Positions 1 to 6,900 of a DNA stretch of 7,854 nucleotides are shown here, piece by piece. A program made the translations under genes and the position numbers. The stretch comes from Gammaproteobacteria bacterium (GTDB lineage: Bacteria; Pseudomonadota; Gammaproteobacteria; Pseudomonadales; Pseudomonadaceae), in the NCBI GenBank assembly GCA_012513235.1, contig JAAZCO010000025.1, forward strand, positions 1 through 7,854, written 5' to 3'. Every line of letters begins with the position of its first letter. Position 1 is the stretch's first letter. The notes beneath the pieces were generated by a model. It saw only the letters and a list, made by a program, of their open reading frames with translations, had not been told where the DNA came from and ran no database searches.

Positions 1-8
1 TAAAGTTT

Positions 9-17
9 AAACGTCAC
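9..17. repeat. Left copy of the direct repeat AAACGTCAC
   Basis: AAACGTCAC occurs here and again, in the same orientation, at 1766-1774, so the two copies flank the GMC gene about 1.75 kb apart. The match does not extend beyond nine bases on either side. It could be a regulator site, the trace of an insertion, or chance. Confidence 0.3.
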
Positions 18-70
18 TTCTTGCATGGAAGGCAAGGGTCACCAACTGATCGAGGCAAATAAGAATAATT

Positions 71-1675
71 ATGGCAAATCGAACTGAGTATGATTTTATT
101 GTAATTGGGGCGGGATCGGCAGGCTGTGTGTTGGCAAATCGGCTGTCAGAAAATCCCCAGCACAAGGTTCTGTTACTTGAGGCTGGCGGTCAGGATACCA
201 GTCCACTGATTCATATGCCGGCAGGTTTTTTCTTGTTGCTGCAAAATGGTAAAAACAGCTGGAACTATCAAACGGCACCACAAAAGCATTTGAATAACCG
301 CGTCTTACATGATGCGCGCGGTAAGGTGTTAGGCGGTAGTAGTTCGATTAACGGTATGTGCTATAGCCGTGGCGCTCCAGAAATATTTGATCTATGGGCC
401 AGCATGGGTAACTCAGGTTGGTCATATCAAGAAGTCTTGCCTTACTTTAAGCGTGCAGAATGTTATGAGCACGGTGAAAGTGAGTTTCACGGTGCTAGCG
501 GACCCTTGCATGTGACTCAAGCGAAAGTGAAAAATCTTGCCCAGCTAGCCTGGTTAGATGCCGCGCAGCAAGCAGGTTTTCCGTATAGCGATGACCACAA
601 TGGCGCTAAGCCAGAAGGGTTTGGACCCTGCGATAGCACGATTAAAAATGGGCGTCGAATCAGTACCGCAGTCGCCTACTTAAAACCTATTAAAGGGCGT
701 GAAAACCTGCATATCGAAATCAATGCACATGCGACCAAGTTACTGTTTGATGGTTTGCGGGTGATTGGTGTTGAGTATCAACAGGACTCTGAGACTAAAA
801 AGGCGTATGCAAGGCATGAAGTCATTTCCAGTAGCGGTACTTTCCAGTCACCACAGCTGTTGATGTTGTCAGGGATTGGTGATGCAGAGCATCTGCGTGC
901 GTTGGGTATTGAGCCGCTTGTAGACTTAAAAGGTGTTGGACAAAACCTGCATGACCATGTGGGTACTGCCGTGCAAATGACTTGCCCCTTGCCTGTGACT
1001 GATTATAAATTGGTGAGCAGTAAGTTCACTAAAATAAAGGCTGGTATTCGCTATTTGCTAACCCGTGGTGGTCCTTTGGCCAGTAATAGTATTGAGGCCA
1101 TTGCTTACTTGCGCTCTGATACTCAAGAGCATGGTGAGCTTGATCTTAAATATTATTTAGTCCCTATTTTGACTGGTAGTGATAAGCCAGCCAAAGAACA
1201 TGGCGTTACGAATTTAGTGATTTTAACGCGACCTGAAAGTCGTGGCCAGTTACGCTTACGTTCAGCTGATCCAATGGATAAACCCATTATTGATGCTAAT
1301 TACTTATCTGATGAGCGTGATCTTGCAGTGCTGCGTAAAGGTGTGCGCATTGCCCGGAATATTTTCGCGCAAAAGGCCTATGATCCTTACCGTGGTCGCG
1401 AGTATTTGCCGGGTGTTGAGTGCCAGAGTGATGAGGAACTTGATGCATTCTTCCGTGATACCTGCTTGGTCAACTATGAAGCGGTGGGTACCTGTAAAAT
1501 GGGGCATGACGAACTGGCAGTGGTCAACGATAAGCTGCAAGTGCATGGTATCGAAGGGCTGAGAGTGGTGGATGGCTCAGTGATGCCTAGAATTACTACA
1601 GGTGACCCTAGCGCGACGATTATTATGATCGCGGAGAAAGCAGCAGAGATGATTCTGCAGGCGGCACGGGCTTAA
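71..1675 (+). CDS. GMC-family FAD-dependent oxidoreductase, choline dehydrogenase-like, with altered catalytic residues
   Basis: The 534-residue protein has the length and motif order of bacterial GMC oxidoreductases, flavoenzymes that usually oxidise alcohols to aldehydes. The FAD-binding Rossmann motif GAGSAG is at residues 13-18, with the acidic end of the fold at LLLEAGG (34-40). The first GMC signature is RGKVLGGSSSINGMCYSRG (83-101), close to that of choline dehydrogenase BetA. The second is SPQLLMLSGIG (260-270), and the C-terminal FAD segment includes GLRVVDGSVMP (496-506). No signal peptide or membrane segment is seen, so the protein should be cytoplasmic or loosely membrane-bound. 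The usual YHPxGTCKMG reads NYEAVGTCKMG here, putting Glu470 where the catalytic His belongs. The usual GNxNA reads GDPSA, putting Ser514 where the second catalytic Asn/His belongs. Fold and cofactor are secure; substrate, and even alcohol oxidation, are not. The ATG at 71 places the Rossmann motif at the normal distance, but its ribosome binding site is poor. No partner gene is visible. Confidence 0.93.
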   Translation: MANRTEYDFIVIGAGSAGCVLANRLSENPQHKVLLLEAGGQDTSPLIHMPAGFFLLLQNGKNSWNYQTAPQKHLNNRVLHDARGKVLGGSSSINGMCYSRGAPEIFDLWASMGNSGWSYQEVLPYFKRAECYEHGESEFHGASGPLHVTQAKVKNLAQLAWLDAAQQAGFPYSDDHNGAKPEGFGPCDSTIKNGRRISTAVAYLKPIKGRENLHIEINAHATKLLFDGLRVIGVEYQQDSETKKAYARHEVISSSGTFQSPQLLMLSGIGDAEHLRALGIEPLVDLKGVGQNLHDHVGTAVQMTCPLPVTDYKLVSSKFTKIKAGIRYLLTRGGPLASNSIEAIAYLRSDTQEHGELDLKYYLVPILTGSDKPAKEHGVTNLVILTRPESRGQLRLRSADPMDKPIIDANYLSDERDLAVLRKGVRIARNIFAQKAYDPYRGREYLPGVECQSDEELDAFFRDTCLVNYEAVGTCKMGHDELAVVNDKLQVHGIEGLRVVDGSVMPRITTGDPSATIIMIAEKAAEMILQAARA

Positions 1676-1693
1676 GTTCTCTGCATTGCTGCA

Positions 1694-1759
1694 TGCGTTA
1701 AACGATCCTCAAGCCTACTGATTCGTGTTGTGGTGGTCGATGCGGTAAAATTTAACGCA
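1694..1759. repeat. 9-bp inverted repeat TGCGTTAAA / TTTAACGCA
   Basis: TGCGTTAAA at 1694-1702 is the exact reverse complement of TTTAACGCA at 1751-1759, with 48 bases between them. The right arm overlaps the last base of the candidate -10 box TAAAAT (1746-1751). In RNA the arms could close a long-range stem. As DNA they could be half-sites for a regulator. A match of this length in so short a region is suggestive but could be chance. Confidence 0.35.
1746..1751 (+). promoter_or_regulatory. Possible -10 box upstream of the tadA terminator
   Basis: TAAAAT matches five of six bases of the sigma-70 -10 consensus. No good -35 is present: the hexamers at spacings of 16 to 18 bp (for example TTCGTG at 1722-1727) match poorly, and there is no extended -10 TG. 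If it is used, transcription would start near 1758 and the RNA would pass through the hairpin at 1793-1823 before reaching tadA. Confidence 0.25.
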
Positions 1760-1765
1760 CCTAGC

Positions 1766-1774
1766 AAACGTCAC
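1766..1774. repeat. Right copy of the direct repeat AAACGTCAC
   Basis: This is the second copy of the 9-bp direct repeat first seen at 9-17. It lies downstream of the GMC gene, five bases before the start of the 9-codon frame and 19 bases before the tadA-proximal terminator. Confidence 0.3.
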
Positions 1775-1778
1775 CTTT

Positions 1779-1808
1779 ATGAGTCAGATCTTAACGGCGA
1801 ACCCTTGA
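1779..1808 (+). CDS. Possible 9-codon leader reading frame ending in the terminator loop
   Basis: ATG at 1779 opens a frame reading MSQILTANP and stops at TGA 1806-1808. The last five sense codons run along the 5' arm of the terminator hairpin and the stop codon lies in its 7-nt loop, so a translating ribosome would physically block the stem. There is no purine-rich ribosome binding site in front of the ATG, which weakens the case. It contains no arginine codon, so it is not an obvious sensor of the tRNA-Arg that TadA modifies. The geometry is seen directly; translation is unproven. Confidence 0.2.
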   Translation: MSQILTANP

Positions 1809-1827
1809 TATGGGTTCGCCGTTTTTT
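1793..1827 (+). terminator. Perfect intrinsic terminator just upstream of tadA
   Basis: AACGGCGAACCC (1793-1804) pairs perfectly with GGGTTCGCCGTT (1812-1823), giving 12 bp around the loop TTGATAT. Six T residues (1822-1827) follow at the 3' side on the + strand only, so it works in the + direction. It can end the GMC transcript, whose stop codon is 117 nt upstream. It finishes only 15 nt before the tadA start, leaving little room for a separate promoter, so tadA needs read-through or a promoter inside the hairpin. Confidence 0.9.
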
Positions 1828-1832
1828 ATTGT
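1805..1832 (+). promoter_or_regulatory. Possible tadA promoter embedded in the terminator
   Basis: TTGATA at 1805-1810 (five of six to the -35 consensus) lies 16 bp before TATTGT at 1827-1832 (four of six to the -10 consensus, keeping the first TAT and last T). The predicted start of transcription, about 1839, would be three to four bases before the tadA ATG, giving an almost leaderless mRNA. The -10 match is modest and the T-rich tract makes chance matches likely. Confidence 0.25.
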
Positions 1833-1842
1833 GAGAGAAGTC

Positions 1843-2346
1843 ATGCAAGAATCAAATGATCAGCACGCAGACGATGAGTTGTTTATGGCTGAGGCATTAC
1901 GCTTAGCGGAGCAGGGCGCGGCTATCGGTGAAGTGCCTGTGGGTGCTGTTTTAGTGCAGGATGGCGTTATCATTGGGCGTGGTTATAACAGCCCCATTCG
2001 TTTAAATGACCCCAGTGCACACGCTGAAGTGCAGGCTATTCGCGATGCTGCGACGCAAATGCAGAACTATCGTTTGCCCAATACCACCTTGTACGTAACC
2101 TTAGAGCCCTGTCATATGTGTGCTGGCTTGATGGTGCACGCACGTATTGCGCGAGTGGTGTTTGCTGCGCATGAGCCGCGCGCTGGCGCGGTAGAGAGTC
2201 AGGGTTGCTTCTTTGCGCAGAGTTTTTTAAATCATCGGGTGACTATAACCGGAGGCATACTGGCTGATGAGTCAGCGCAATTACTCAAAAGCTTTTTTAA
2301 AGCTCGCCGTAAAGCTGCTACTCAGAAAGTAACTCAGGGTCAGTAG
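1843..2346 (+). CDS. tadA: tRNA(Arg) adenosine-34 deaminase TadA
   Basis: TadA hydrolytically deaminates the wobble adenosine of tRNA-Arg(ACG) to inosine, letting one tRNA read CGU, CGC and CGA; it acts in the cytoplasm as a homodimer. The zinc cytidine/deoxycytidylate deaminase fold is clear. His60 and Glu62 in HAE provide a zinc ligand and the proton shuttle, and Cys90 and Cys93 in PCHMC are the other ligands. Substrate-loop sequence YVTLEPCHMCAGLMVHARI and the C-terminal helix LLKSFFKARRK match TadA rather than cytosine or riboflavin-pathway deaminases. The start at 1843 gives 167 residues, the usual length. An in-frame ATG at 1810 lies inside the terminator hairpin and would add 11 atypical residues; GTG 1831 is a lesser alternative. 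A weak ribosome binding site, GAGAGAAG (1833-1840), precedes ATG 1843. Position 111 is Glu where E. coli has Asp108. The 3' end overlaps mltF on the other strand by 29 bases. Confidence 0.96.
   Translation: MQESNDQHADDELFMAEALRLAEQGAAIGEVPVGAVLVQDGVIIGRGYNSPIRLNDPSAHAEVQAIRDAATQMQNYRLPNTTLYVTLEPCHMCAGLMVHARIARVVFAAHEPRAGAVESQGCFFAQSFLNHRVTITGGILADESAQLLKSFFKARRKAATQKVTQGQ
2318..2346. other. 29-bp convergent overlap of tadA and mltF
   Basis: The tadA stop TAG is at 2344-2346 and the mltF stop, read on the minus strand, is at 2318-2320. The last codons of both genes are therefore encoded on opposite strands of the same 29 bases. No spacer is left for a bidirectional terminator and none is visible close by. 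Both proteins have dispensable-looking tails here, so the overlap is probably tolerated easily. Confidence 0.9.
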
Positions 2347-3793
2347 GTTGGCTGCCTGCGTTATTCGGGGCTAAGCCTGGAATATGTATGCTGCCACTGC
2401 TGATGCTGGTACCTTCAATTTGGGGTTGTGTGACCCAAGTTAAAATATCGTAATAACGACGGATGTTATTGACAAAATTTACTGGCTCGCCGCCACGGGC
2501 ATAGCCGTAACGGGTTTTGCTATACCATTGCTTTTGCGCTAAACGAGGCAAAATAGTCTTAACGTCCAACCATTTGTTTGGATCAAGCCCTTCGGCAAGT
2601 GTCAGTTTGCGAGCGTCATCAAGATGCCCCATGCCAACGTTATAAGCAGCTAAGGCAAACCAAATGCGGTCAGCTGGGTAAATACTTTCGGGCAATTGCG
2701 ACATCAATAAAGCAATATAACGCGCACCACCTTGAATGCTTTGCTTGGGGTCGAGGCGGTTTTTGACGCCCATCGCTTGTGCGGTGCGCAAGGTCAGCAT
2801 CATTAAACCTCGCACGCCCGTTTTGGACGTTGCTGTGGGTAGCCAATGTGACTCTTGATAGCCCATGGCAGCCAATAAGCGCCAATCCACGTTATGTTCT
2901 TTAGCAGCGGAGCGAAAGCTTGCTTCATAATTAGGGAGGCGTTGCTGTAAATGCCGAGCAAAAGCGTTAGCGCCCACATAGCCTAAAATATCCACGTGTC
3001 CGTAATAGCGCTCAGTCAGGCGCTGGAGTAAGCCTGATTGTTTGGCGTTGGCTAAAAAGCGATTGATTTCATTAAGTAAGCTGACGTCTGCGCCCGATGC
3101 AATAGCCCAGCTCAGAGGATGATGAGCTTGCAGGGTAAAGGCCACGCGAATGTTGGGAAAGTAAACTTGATTCATTGCCACTTGATTGGAGTTCACCAGC
3201 GCCAGATCAATTTGTTGCTCATCGACCATGCGTAATAAATCTACGCTTTCCACTTGATCAGAGACTGCGTAGTCCAGTTCTGGGACTGTTTGTTTCAGGG
3301 TCTTGAGGTTGTTTTCATGAATACTGCCTTTAAGGGCCAGTATGGTTTTGCCGACCAAATGCTTGGCTTGCTTGGGGCGTTGATGCTTTTGGTGGTAAAT
3401 AAATTGTGAAGACACATCGAGATAAGAATCAGAAAAGCGCACATTCTCTAAGCGTTCCGGGTTCATCACTAAACCTGCAGCTGCGAGCACTGGACCATCC
3501 TCTGTGCCTAGACTGTTAAATAATTGATCAAGGTTGTCAGCTGTTTCAATTTTAAGCTCTACGCCCAGTTGTTCAGCAAAGTGCTTAATCAGCTCATATT
3601 CAAAGCCGGTTTCGCCGTTGCGGTCTTGGAAATAAGTGGAGGGGCTGTTGCGGGTAATAACATGCAAAATGCCTTGCTCCTGAATGCGCTCCAGAGTTGT
3701 GGGTGGCTTACCACAACTGCTCAGCATCAGCATAAAAAGCAAAACGCAGCCAACGAATAGGGCGCGTATGGGGGTTAATATCAGTGAACGCAT
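2318..3793 (-). CDS. mltF: Membrane-bound lytic murein transglycosylase F
   Basis: MltF cleaves the MurNAc-GlcNAc bond of peptidoglycan, releasing 1,6-anhydromuropeptides, and is normally anchored to the inner face of the outer membrane. From ATG 3793 the protein has 491 residues. It begins with Arg-containing n-region, a hydrophobic core and lipobox LSSC, so Cys27 should be lipidated; the next residue is Gly, compatible with outer-membrane sorting. Residues about 35-270 form a periplasmic solute-binding-type regulatory domain (from LERIQEQGILHVITR, with NGETGFEYEL). Residues about 285-455 form the SLT catalytic domain, with catalytic Glu314 in GYQESHW, then GVRGLMMLT and AYNVG (383-387). The frame is open upstream to a TTG at 3829, but that start would add 12 residues before a complete lipoprotein signal and would cover the -10 box. 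No ribosome binding site precedes ATG 3793. The tail after residue 458 is low-complexity. Divergent from purL, convergent with tadA. Confidence 0.95.
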   Translation of the reverse strand: MRSLILTPIRALFVGCVLLFMLMLSSCGKPPTTLERIQEQGILHVITRNSPSTYFQDRNGETGFEYELIKHFAEQLGVELKIETADNLDQLFNSLGTEDGPVLAAAGLVMNPERLENVRFSDSYLDVSSQFIYHQKHQRPKQAKHLVGKTILALKGSIHENNLKTLKQTVPELDYAVSDQVESVDLLRMVDEQQIDLALVNSNQVAMNQVYFPNIRVAFTLQAHHPLSWAIASGADVSLLNEINRFLANAKQSGLLQRLTERYYGHVDILGYVGANAFARHLQQRLPNYEASFRSAAKEHNVDWRLLAAMGYQESHWLPTATSKTGVRGLMMLTLRTAQAMGVKNRLDPKQSIQGGARYIALLMSQLPESIYPADRIWFALAAYNVGMGHLDDARKLTLAEGLDPNKWLDVKTILPRLAQKQWYSKTRYGYARGGEPVNFVNNIRRYYDILTWVTQPQIEGTSISSGSIHIPGLAPNNAGSQPTDPELLSE

Positions 3794-3799
3794 GCGCGC

Positions 3800-3829
3800 A
3801 GTATACGCAAGTGGATTGGATTGCAGCAA
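3800..3829 (-). promoter_or_regulatory. Putative mltF promoter giving a leaderless mRNA
   Basis: On the minus strand TATACT (3800-3805) matches five of six -10 bases, and TTGCTG (3824-3829) keeps the TTG of a -35 box at an 18-bp spacing. Only six bases separate the -10 from the mltF ATG at 3793, so transcription would begin at or very near the A of the start codon. This agrees with the lack of a ribosome binding site. The -35 is weak. Confidence 0.45.
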
Positions 3830-3841
3830 AGAAAAGCAGTG

Positions 3842-3855
3842 CTGAGTGTGCTCAG
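3842..3855. repeat. Small inverted repeat CTGAG-TGTG-CTCAG
   Basis: A perfect 5-bp dyad with a 4-base centre lies between the mltF promoter and the purL promoter. It is upstream of both predicted transcripts, so if it works at all it would be as a DNA site. It is short enough to be chance. Confidence 0.2.
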
Positions 3856-3884
3856 AATCGACAGTCGCTGCTGTGTATCAGGCA

Positions 3885-3921
3885 ATAAATAGCTAAATGC
3901 TAGATTTGGATGGTTATTTAT
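3885..3921. repeat. AT-rich dyads upstream of purL
   Basis: ATAAATA (3885-3891) is the reverse complement of TATTTAT (3915-3921). Nested within is TAGC-TAAAT-GCTA (3890-3902). The right arm overlaps the place where a purL -35 would lie, so a regulator could bind here. It does not resemble the E. coli PurR box (ACGCAAACGTTTGCGT), and I cannot assign it to a known protein. Confidence 0.3.
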
Positions 3922-3933
3922 CGCTGTGGGCAC

Positions 3934-3939
3934 TAGAAT
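3934..3939 (+). promoter_or_regulatory. Putative purL -10 box
   Basis: TAGAAT matches five of six -10 bases. At 17-bp spacing the -35 position reads TGGTTA (3911-3916), a weak match, so an activator or a different start is possible. Transcription would begin near 3946, giving a leader of about 34 nt before the purL ATG. No riboswitch-sized structure fits in that leader. Confidence 0.45.
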
Positions 3940-3964
3940 ATGGCCCCATTTCATACAACTTTTC

Positions 3965-3968
3965 GAGG
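3965..3968 (+). promoter_or_regulatory. purL ribosome binding site
   Basis: GAGG lies 11 bases before ATG 3980, on the long side of the usual spacing. It supports that ATG, which also gives the expected pseudomonad N-terminus beginning MLILRGAPALSAFR. Confidence 0.6.
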
Positions 3969-3979
3969 CTGTCACGACG

Positions 3980-6900
3980 ATGCTGATCTTGCGCGGCGCA
4001 CCTGCCCTTTCTGCTTTTCGCCACGAGAAACTTTTTGAACAACTACGTCAGAAGGTTCCCTCTGTCAGCGCTGTGTACGCTGAGTTTGCTCATTTTGTTG
4101 AGGTTTCAGCTGCGTTAAGCAGTGAAGAAGGCCAAGTCCTTAGCCGTTTACTCAAGTATGGCCCCAGTGTGCCAAGCCAAGAGCCAAGCGGTCGCTTATT
4201 TTTAGTGGTTCCACGCTTTGGCACGATTTCACCTTGGTCAAGTAAAGCCACCGATATCGCCAAAAATTGCGGTTTGGCTAAGATTGAGCGCATTGAGCGC
4301 GGTCTGGCCTACTACATCACTGGTGACTACAGCGATGCTGAAGCACAGTTGATTGAAGCTGTACTGCATGACCGTATGACGCAGTTGGTGCTGGGCGCTA
4401 TGGAAGAAGCTTCGGCTTTATTCAGTCACGCGCAGCCACGTCCTCTGGCAGTGGTTGATGTGCTTGAAGGCGGTGTTGCCAGCCTTGAAAAAGCTAACGT
4501 TGAGTTAGGCCTAGCCTTAGCTGAAGACGAAATTGAATACCTGGTGACCAGCTTTAAAAAGCTCGGTCGCAACCCGCACGATATTGAATTGATGATGTTT
4601 GCTCAGGCCAACTCTGAGCACTGCCGTCATAAAATCTTTAACGCCAGCTGGGATGTGGATGGTCAGGCGCAAGAGAAATCTTTGTTTGCGATGATCAAAA
4701 ACACTTTTGCGATGAACAGTGAAGGTGTGTTATCGGCGTATAGCGATAACGCTTCGGTGATTGAAGGCTTTACCGCCGGACGTTTCTTCCCAGACCCAGT
4801 CACCGGCGAATACGCTGCGCATCAAGAGCCCATTCATATCTTGATGAAAGTTGAAACGCACAACCACCCAACCGCGATTGCGCCATTCCCAGGTGCATCA
4901 ACCGGTTCCGGTGGTGAGATTCGTGACGAAGGTGCAACCGGTCGTGGCTCGAAGCCAAAAGCTGGTTTAACAGGCTTTACCGTATCGAACCTGAATATCC
5001 CCGGCTATATCCAGCCGTGGGAAGTGGCGTATGGCAAACCTGATCGCATCGTCACTGCTCTGGATATTATGCTTGAAGGCCCTCTGGGGGGCGCGGCGTT
5101 TAATAACGAGTTTGGTCGCCCAGCCATTACCGGTTATTTCCGTACCTTTGAGCAGTCGATTAACACTGCACAAGGCGCTGAAGTACGCGGTTACCACAAG
5201 CCGATTATGTTGGCTGGTGGTTTGGGTAACATTCGTGCCGAGCACGTACAAAAAGACGATATTGCCGTTGGCAGTAAGTTGATTGTACTGGGTGGTCCAG
5301 CGATGTTGATTGGTTTAGGTGGTGGTGCTGCCTCGTCTATGGCTACTGGCGCATCTTCAGCTGATTTAGACTTTGCTTCAGTGCAGCGCGAAAACCCAGA
5401 AATGGAGCGTCGTTGCCAAGAAGTGATCGACCGTTGCTGGCAGTTGGGTGACGATAACCCGATCAGCTTTATTCATGACGTGGGCGCGGGTGGTTTATCC
5501 AACGCTTTCCCAGAGTTGGTGAATGATGCGGGCCGTGGCGGTATCTTTAACTTGCGTAATGTACCCAATGACGAGCCGGGCATGAGCCCGCTGGAAATTT
5601 GGTGTAACGAGTCGCAAGAACGCTATGTGATGGCGGTTAAACCCGAGAACCTTGAGCGTTTCGCTGCGATTTGTGAGCGTGAGCGTTGCCCGTTTGCCGT
5701 AGTGGGTGAAGCGACGCAAGAGCGTCACCTAACTGTCGCGGATAGCCATTTTGATAACAAGCCAGTGGATATGCCATTGGATGTGTTACTGGGCAAGCCG
5801 CCACGTATGCACCGCACGGTAACGCGTGAAGCCGAATTAACCGATGATTTCGCTGCTGCGAGCTTTGATTTAAAAGAAGCTACAGATCGTATTTTGCGTC
5901 ACCCAGCCGTAGGTAGCAAAAGCTTCCTGATTACCATTGGTGACCGCAGTGTGACGGGTTTAGTGGCCCGTGATCAGTTTGTCGGCCCGTGGCAAGTGCC
6001 AGTCGCCGATTGCGCAGTGACTGCCAGCAGCTTTGATGCTTGTGTCGGTGAAGCAATGGCGATGGGTGAGCGTACGCCGCTCGCCATCCTAGATGCGCCA
6101 GCGTCTGGCCGTATGGCCGTCGGTGAAGCAGTGACTAACCTTGCCGCTGCGCGCATTAATAAGATTTCTGATATTCGTTTGTCGGCCAACTGGATGGCTG
6201 CCACCGGTCACCCAGGCGAAGATGCACGTCTATATGACACGGTGCACGCCGTAGGTATGGAACTCTGCCCCGAGCTGGGAATTACCATCCCAGTGGGTAA
6301 AGACTCGATGTCGATGAAAACCAGCTGGCAAGATGAAGGTACTGATAAGTCAGTGACCTCGCCCTTGTCATTGGTGATCACTGGTTTTGCCCCAGTGCCT
6401 GATATTCGCCAAACTATGACGCCGCAACTGCGTTTGGATAAAGGTGAGAGCGCTTTAATCTTGATTGATTTGGGCCGTGGTCAAAACCGTTTAGGCGCGT
6501 CAATCTTTGCGCAGGTGTACAGCCAAGTCGGCCAGAGCACACCGGATGTGGATAGCGCACAAGATCTTAAAGCCTTCTTTGAGACGGTGCAGGGCTTGAA
6601 TGCGCAGCAGCGTTTAGTGGCTTACCATGACCGTTCGGATGGTGGCTTGTTCACTACTGTGGTCGAGATGGCCTTTGCCGGTCGTTGTGGTTTAGACATT
6701 AATTTAGATGCGCTGAATATCAGCGCTGAGCAGGCGAATGCTGCATTACTCAACGAAGAGTTAGGTGCAGTAGTGCAGGTGTTGAGTGCTGATGTTGATG
6801 CCGTCTTAGCCGCCTTTGCTGGCGCAGGTTTAGCTGATTGCGTGAGCGTGATTGGTCGCCCAGTGGCCGGTGATGCAGTTAAAATCAGCCTTGCTGGTCA

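Larger units (their letters stand above)
1676..1792. other. Intergenic stretch between the GMC gene and the tadA terminator
   Basis: These 117 bases hold no recognisable gene of normal size. They contain a 9-bp inverted repeat, a possible -10 box TAAAAT at 1746-1751 without a convincing -35, one copy of AAACGTCAC at 1766-1774, and the first part of a 9-codon reading frame starting at 1779. The stretch could be the 3' untranslated region of the GMC transcript, a leader for tadA, or both. Confidence 0.6.

Noticed and set aside
3..62. Open frame from the window edge to TAA at 60-62, possibly the tail of an upstream gene
   Set aside because: Only 19 codons are visible and no recognisable motif is present; such a run is likely by chance.
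1242..1562. 106-codon + strand frame inside the GMC gene, and an 80-codon minus-strand frame over the same area
   Set aside because: Both lie wholly within the GMC coding region, and their products show no recognisable domain.
1810..1842. In-frame ATG at 1810 as the start of tadA, adding MGSPFFIVREV
   Set aside because: This ATG spans the loop and 3' arm of a perfect terminator hairpin. The added residues come from the hairpin and T tract, and the shorter form has the normal TadA length.
2286..2304. Minus-strand hairpin after mltF as an intrinsic terminator
   Set aside because: The stem is six base pairs with only two G-C pairs and a short T run, and the bases are explained by the LLKSFFKAR coding region of tadA.
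3794..3829. TTG at 3829 as the mltF start
   Set aside because: It has no ribosome binding site, adds 12 residues before a complete lipoprotein signal and runs through the TATACT -10 box.
3946..3979. Purine riboswitch in the purL leader
   Set aside because: The predicted leader is only about 34 nt, too short for an aptamer, and no conserved riboswitch core is visible.
4967..5282. Opposed 94- and 83-codon frames inside purL
   Set aside because: Out-of-frame readings of a conserved purL segment, without ribosome binding sites or recognisable products.
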